Of a DNA stretch of 64,000 bases, positions 61,092 to 64,000 are shown piece after piece. Made by a program: the position numbers and the translations under genes. A model generated the notes under the pieces. That model made no database searches. It was given only the letters and a program-made list of their open reading frames with translations, and was not told where the DNA came from. This DNA comes from Agaricus subrufescens (Eukaryota > Basidiomycota > Agaricomycetes > Agaricales > Agaricaceae): positions 3,534,001 through 3,598,000 of the forward strand of contig CM057058.1 in assembly GCA_029945375.1 (NCBI GenBank), read 5' to 3'. The first letter of the stretch is position 1; each line of letters opens with the position of its first letter.

Positions 61092-64000
61092 ATGACACGC
61101 GCTCAGTGGACTACTCCTGCACAACGTGAATGGCTCGAAGCACGCCATGCTAGCTGGGTGAAAGCCCAATCCGATGGCACTACCAGGCAATTCAAGGCGC
61201 GCGTGGCCATCGAGTTTATGGAAGAATTCGACCTCAACAAACTGGGCGAGGAGGAACTACGCGATCACGAGGGTGACAAAGTGAAGGCCCTGGCATCCAA
61301 ACGCGCGGCAATGGGCACAGTAAGAACATCATGAACTCACCGTGTTCTGTCTAACACACTTTATACAGCGACTGAGGGCGTGGTTCTACAACAACACCCG
61401 GGAATCAACATCTCGACAGACAATCGAGCTTCGCAGGAAGGCCAGACTTCCTTCGGTCTACCAGGTCTACCACAGCCTTTACTGGGAGCCCAAGTTGAAG
61501 GCTCTTGTTGAGGTGGCCTACGCAAAATTCCTCGAGTCCAGCGGGGGTGAAAAGACGAAGTTGACGAAGCAAGAAAGGATGAAAGTTTCCAATGAGGTGG
61601 TTCAACAAGAGTTTGATAAGGAGACGGAGGAGGTCAAGGAGCGCGTCCGTAATGAACGCCAAGCTAAGAAAGTTGACCCAGATGAGGATACCGATGAAGA
61701 AGGGCAACAGAAGTGAGTGTTGACACGTGTCTCAGAAGTTTGAACTCACCTTTACTGCTAGGAATATCGCTTTGCTAGTGAACACCCTTTCGTCTTGTGT
61801 CAAGTCTCTGCACAAAAAGACAGGATGGGTTTTCACTATTTTAGCTGGTGGCCCCGACCACCGCGATGGGATGCTTAGGTCGTTGATGTAAGTAAACTTC
61901 GTGTTGCATAGGCCTGCGAACACTCACCGCTTTTTCTGATAGAGTGAACGGCAATGCCGAGGAGTCCGAATTGGATTTTGAGACTTATCTTGGCAAAGAG
62001 CTGTACCAGGAACAAGCCCAGCGTTGGGACAAGTTCATCCGCGCAGCATATCGTAAGTCATAGTTATATCCAACATGATAATGCTGATCAGATTGTATCA
62101 GCCAACTTCTCACGCCATGACTCTGTTGCTTCTCCTACCTCCGCACCTCCAGACCCAGCTCCGTCCTGTGACAGCAATGTGCAAAGCCACGATCCTTCGC
62201 CAAAGAAGAAGCAGCCGGTGGCTCGCTCTGGCAAGCAAATGCCCCCTCCGCTTTCTGAGTACGAGCTCCAGAGAGAGGCGAACATTGCCGAGATCAAGCA
62301 AATCTTTACCTCGATGGGCATTCCATCAATGAAGGACGTGATGGCGAATGAAAAGAAGGAAATCAAGACTATGAAGAGGAAGAAGGGAGCTGAGAAGGGA
62401 GGGAACAAATTGAGGTGCGTGATTTTGGTTTATACTGAAGCGTCAGGCTTGGCTGATGTTTTCAAGCCCTGATGAGGTCCCTTCTGGCTCTGGGGATGAG
62501 CGGCCCATGAAGAGGTATAAACTTCGGTAAGTTTTGGAGCACGCATTGTAATTGTCTCGCTGACTCGAAATTTTATTATAGGTCTACTTCTGATGGGACC
62601 ACGGCACAGAACGACAGCGAAGGCGTCGCAGGAGGCTTAGGTGCACCGTCTACGGTTACAGAAGGCAACACCGCACCCCCGTCCACGTCAGCTACAACGT
62701 GCGGGCTTACAGAAGATGCCACGTCACTCATGCGCACATCTCCATCTCCTGCGCAACTTCAGGATGTTTTGATGGGCGGCACAATTACTCTGACGCCTCA
62801 ATCTGACCCCGGTGAGGCTGCCAGATTGTCATCTGAGAACACAGCCAAAGGTACCTTACTTGGTGGTCCTTCATTCCTGCGTTCGTCATATCTAAAACAC
62901 ACATAGTTACAGAAGGCGGCATATCACCCACACCCCCATCTGCACAAGTGCAAGATGGTTCGCTGGATGGCGCAACGGATCTCATGCTTCCATCTGACCT
63001 CAATGAGGTTGTGAGAGTGTCATCTCTGGGCATGGCCAAAGGTACGTCAATCAATTGTCTCCCACTGCATTCGTCGTATCTATAACACATGTACATGCAG
63101 AGGGCGGTGTATCACTGTCACCCACATCTGCGCAAGTGCAAGATGGTCCGCTGGATGGTGTAATAGATTTTATGCCTCCGTCTGCCCCTGGTGAGACTGT
63201 AAGAGTGTCGTCTGAGGGCTTGGCCAATGGTACGTTAAATTATTGTCCCCCATTCCTACGTTCATTATATCTACACTATATGTACTTACAGATGATGGTC
63301 CATCACTCCCGTTTGCACCTCCTGCACAACTTCTGGGTGGTCTGACAGGTAGCATAGCTACTCTTACACCTCCATCTGACCCCGGTGAGGCTGCTAGAGT
63401 AATGTCTGAGGACGTGGCTAAAGGACCATCTAAGGATTCTACCGAAGGTATGTCCGTTAAAAGGTATTACAATATATCCTCTAACTTCGAATGAAGACCA
63501 CATTTCTCCTGCTGAATCTCGGGATGATCCGATGGATGGGACAGCTGTGACTACTGCTGATCCCATGATTAGTATCCATGGCAAAGGTTTGCATTCCATT
63601 TCAAAGTTAGGATTGATCTCAACAATTACTACTTCAGTTCCTGATGAATGTGTTAATTCACTTCCTTCATTTGCTTGTGATGCTAAACAGTTTTTCAAGA
63701 CTGTGGGCAGTGGCTCCCAATTCTGGTCAGCACTTGTGGAGAATTGGCTTCAACTAGAAGTCATTTGTAGTAGAGGGAGAGTAAGTGTCTTTTTTTTGAG
63801 GTATTATTCATTGATCTAAGAATCCTAGAACCTCAATTGTGCAGGGCGGCCACCCCAAGTGGGGATCTGGATCAAAAATGCTCGCAAACTGGCAATTATT
63901 CCCAAAATTATCATTAGTGACTATAAGGTGGCATTTTGTAAGTGGTGGAAGTTACTTCAGCCATCTGAACGTGTGCTAGAGGATGGTCAATTGACTCAGG
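61092..64000 (+). CDS. Uncharacterised Agaricomycete multi-exon gene with repeated exons, 3' end outside the window
   Basis: Predicted exons: 61092-61319, 61369-61712, 61762-61887, 61943-62052, 62102-62414, 62467-62526, 62582-62850, 62907-63041, 63101-63229, 63292-63447, 63497-63586, 63638-63780, then one from about 63847. Frames are continuous to 63780. The N-terminal part reads MTRAQWTTPAQREWLEARHA, WFYNNTR and TGWVFTILAGGPDHRDG, features I recall from a recurrent uncharacterised Agaricomycete family. The middle has KKKQPVARSGK and a charged segment KEIKTMKRKKGAEKGG. The Pro/Ser-rich central part is built from tandem exon repeats. The final visible exon carries PPQVGIWIKNAR, but its phase fits only if the preceding exon ends at a weaker GTAGTA donor (63767) instead of GTAAGT (63781). 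Function unknown; no transposase motif is seen. Confidence 0.68.
62750..63447 (+). repeat. Tandem exon-intron repeat within the last gene
   Basis: Four successive exon-intron units (end of the exon at 62582-62850, then 62907-63041, 63101-63229 and 63292-63447) share protein motifs SAQVQDG-LDG and GE-(V/A)RVSSE-(L/M)AKG. They also share intron sequence (GTACGTCAAT-like donors, CCATTCCTACGTTC-TCATAT before the acceptors). Each internal exon has a length divisible by three (135, 129 and 156 nt) and phase 1 at both ends, so copies can be added or lost without a frameshift. Confidence 0.85.

Noticed and set aside
1..64000. tRNA or rRNA genes
   Set aside because: I saw no cloverleaf with A and B box signals and no rRNA-like sequence, but a covariance-model scan was not possible.

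Overview
The window looks like an Agaricomycete (Basidiomycota) nuclear locus. Coding regions are cut by many short (about 50-60 nt) GT...AG introns. The families present (NACHT-type STAND proteins, Ngaro/DIRS-like tyrosine-recombinase retrotransposons, Ty3/Gypsy elements, KDZ transposases with a CxC2 cysteine cluster) are typical of mushroom genomes. I see no ordinary metabolic gene and no rRNA or tRNA gene. The window is a repeat-rich island built round a small NLR-like cluster and an uncharacterised Agaricomycete gene family.

Layout. 1-7528: a Ty3/Gypsy element on the minus strand with near-identical LTRs, inserted 87 bp upstream of the first NLR gene; its pol carries one in-frame TGA. 7616-25807: three tandem copies of a five-exon gene encoding a Pro/Ser/His-rich N-terminal region, a NACHT P-loop module and a small C-terminal exon. 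Copy 1 (7616-10905) has a one-base deletion inside the Walker A codons. Copy 2 (11490-19735) is split by an Ngaro-like element (about 12091-17430) and has a C-terminal frameshift. Copy 3 (22547-25807) reads intact as a 1016-residue protein. The spacers are mosaics of duplicated pieces, including decayed extra copies of the last exon.

25808-28570 holds duplicated 3' flank, a tandem array that looks like repeated exon-intron units on the minus strand, and a doubtful gene fragment. About 28600-43160 is an old plus-strand Ty3/Gypsy element, very rich in TCGAG, broken by in-frame TGA codons and truncated in integrase. Inside its gag-pro region sits a young chromovirus (32727-39549, minus strand) with 290-bp LTRs, an ACTAA target duplication, a chromodomain integrase, a Tf1-like self-priming arrangement and two extra ORFs downstream of pol.

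43160-57458 holds two KDZ transposase genes (45249-49005 and 53681-57458, minus), each followed on its 3' side by a large TTCATT-rich satellite array. The second KDZ unit interrupts a copy of an uncharacterised gene (51104 onward). A longer copy of that gene starts at 61092, carries tandemly repeated symmetric exons, and runs off the end of the window.

How it fits together: NLR genes expanded by tandem duplication, then transposons inactivated two of three copies. The most unusual items are the two unassigned ORFs and self-priming signals of the nested chromovirus, the parallel satellite arrays of the two KDZ units, two independent exon-intron repeat arrays, and the one surviving NLR gene.
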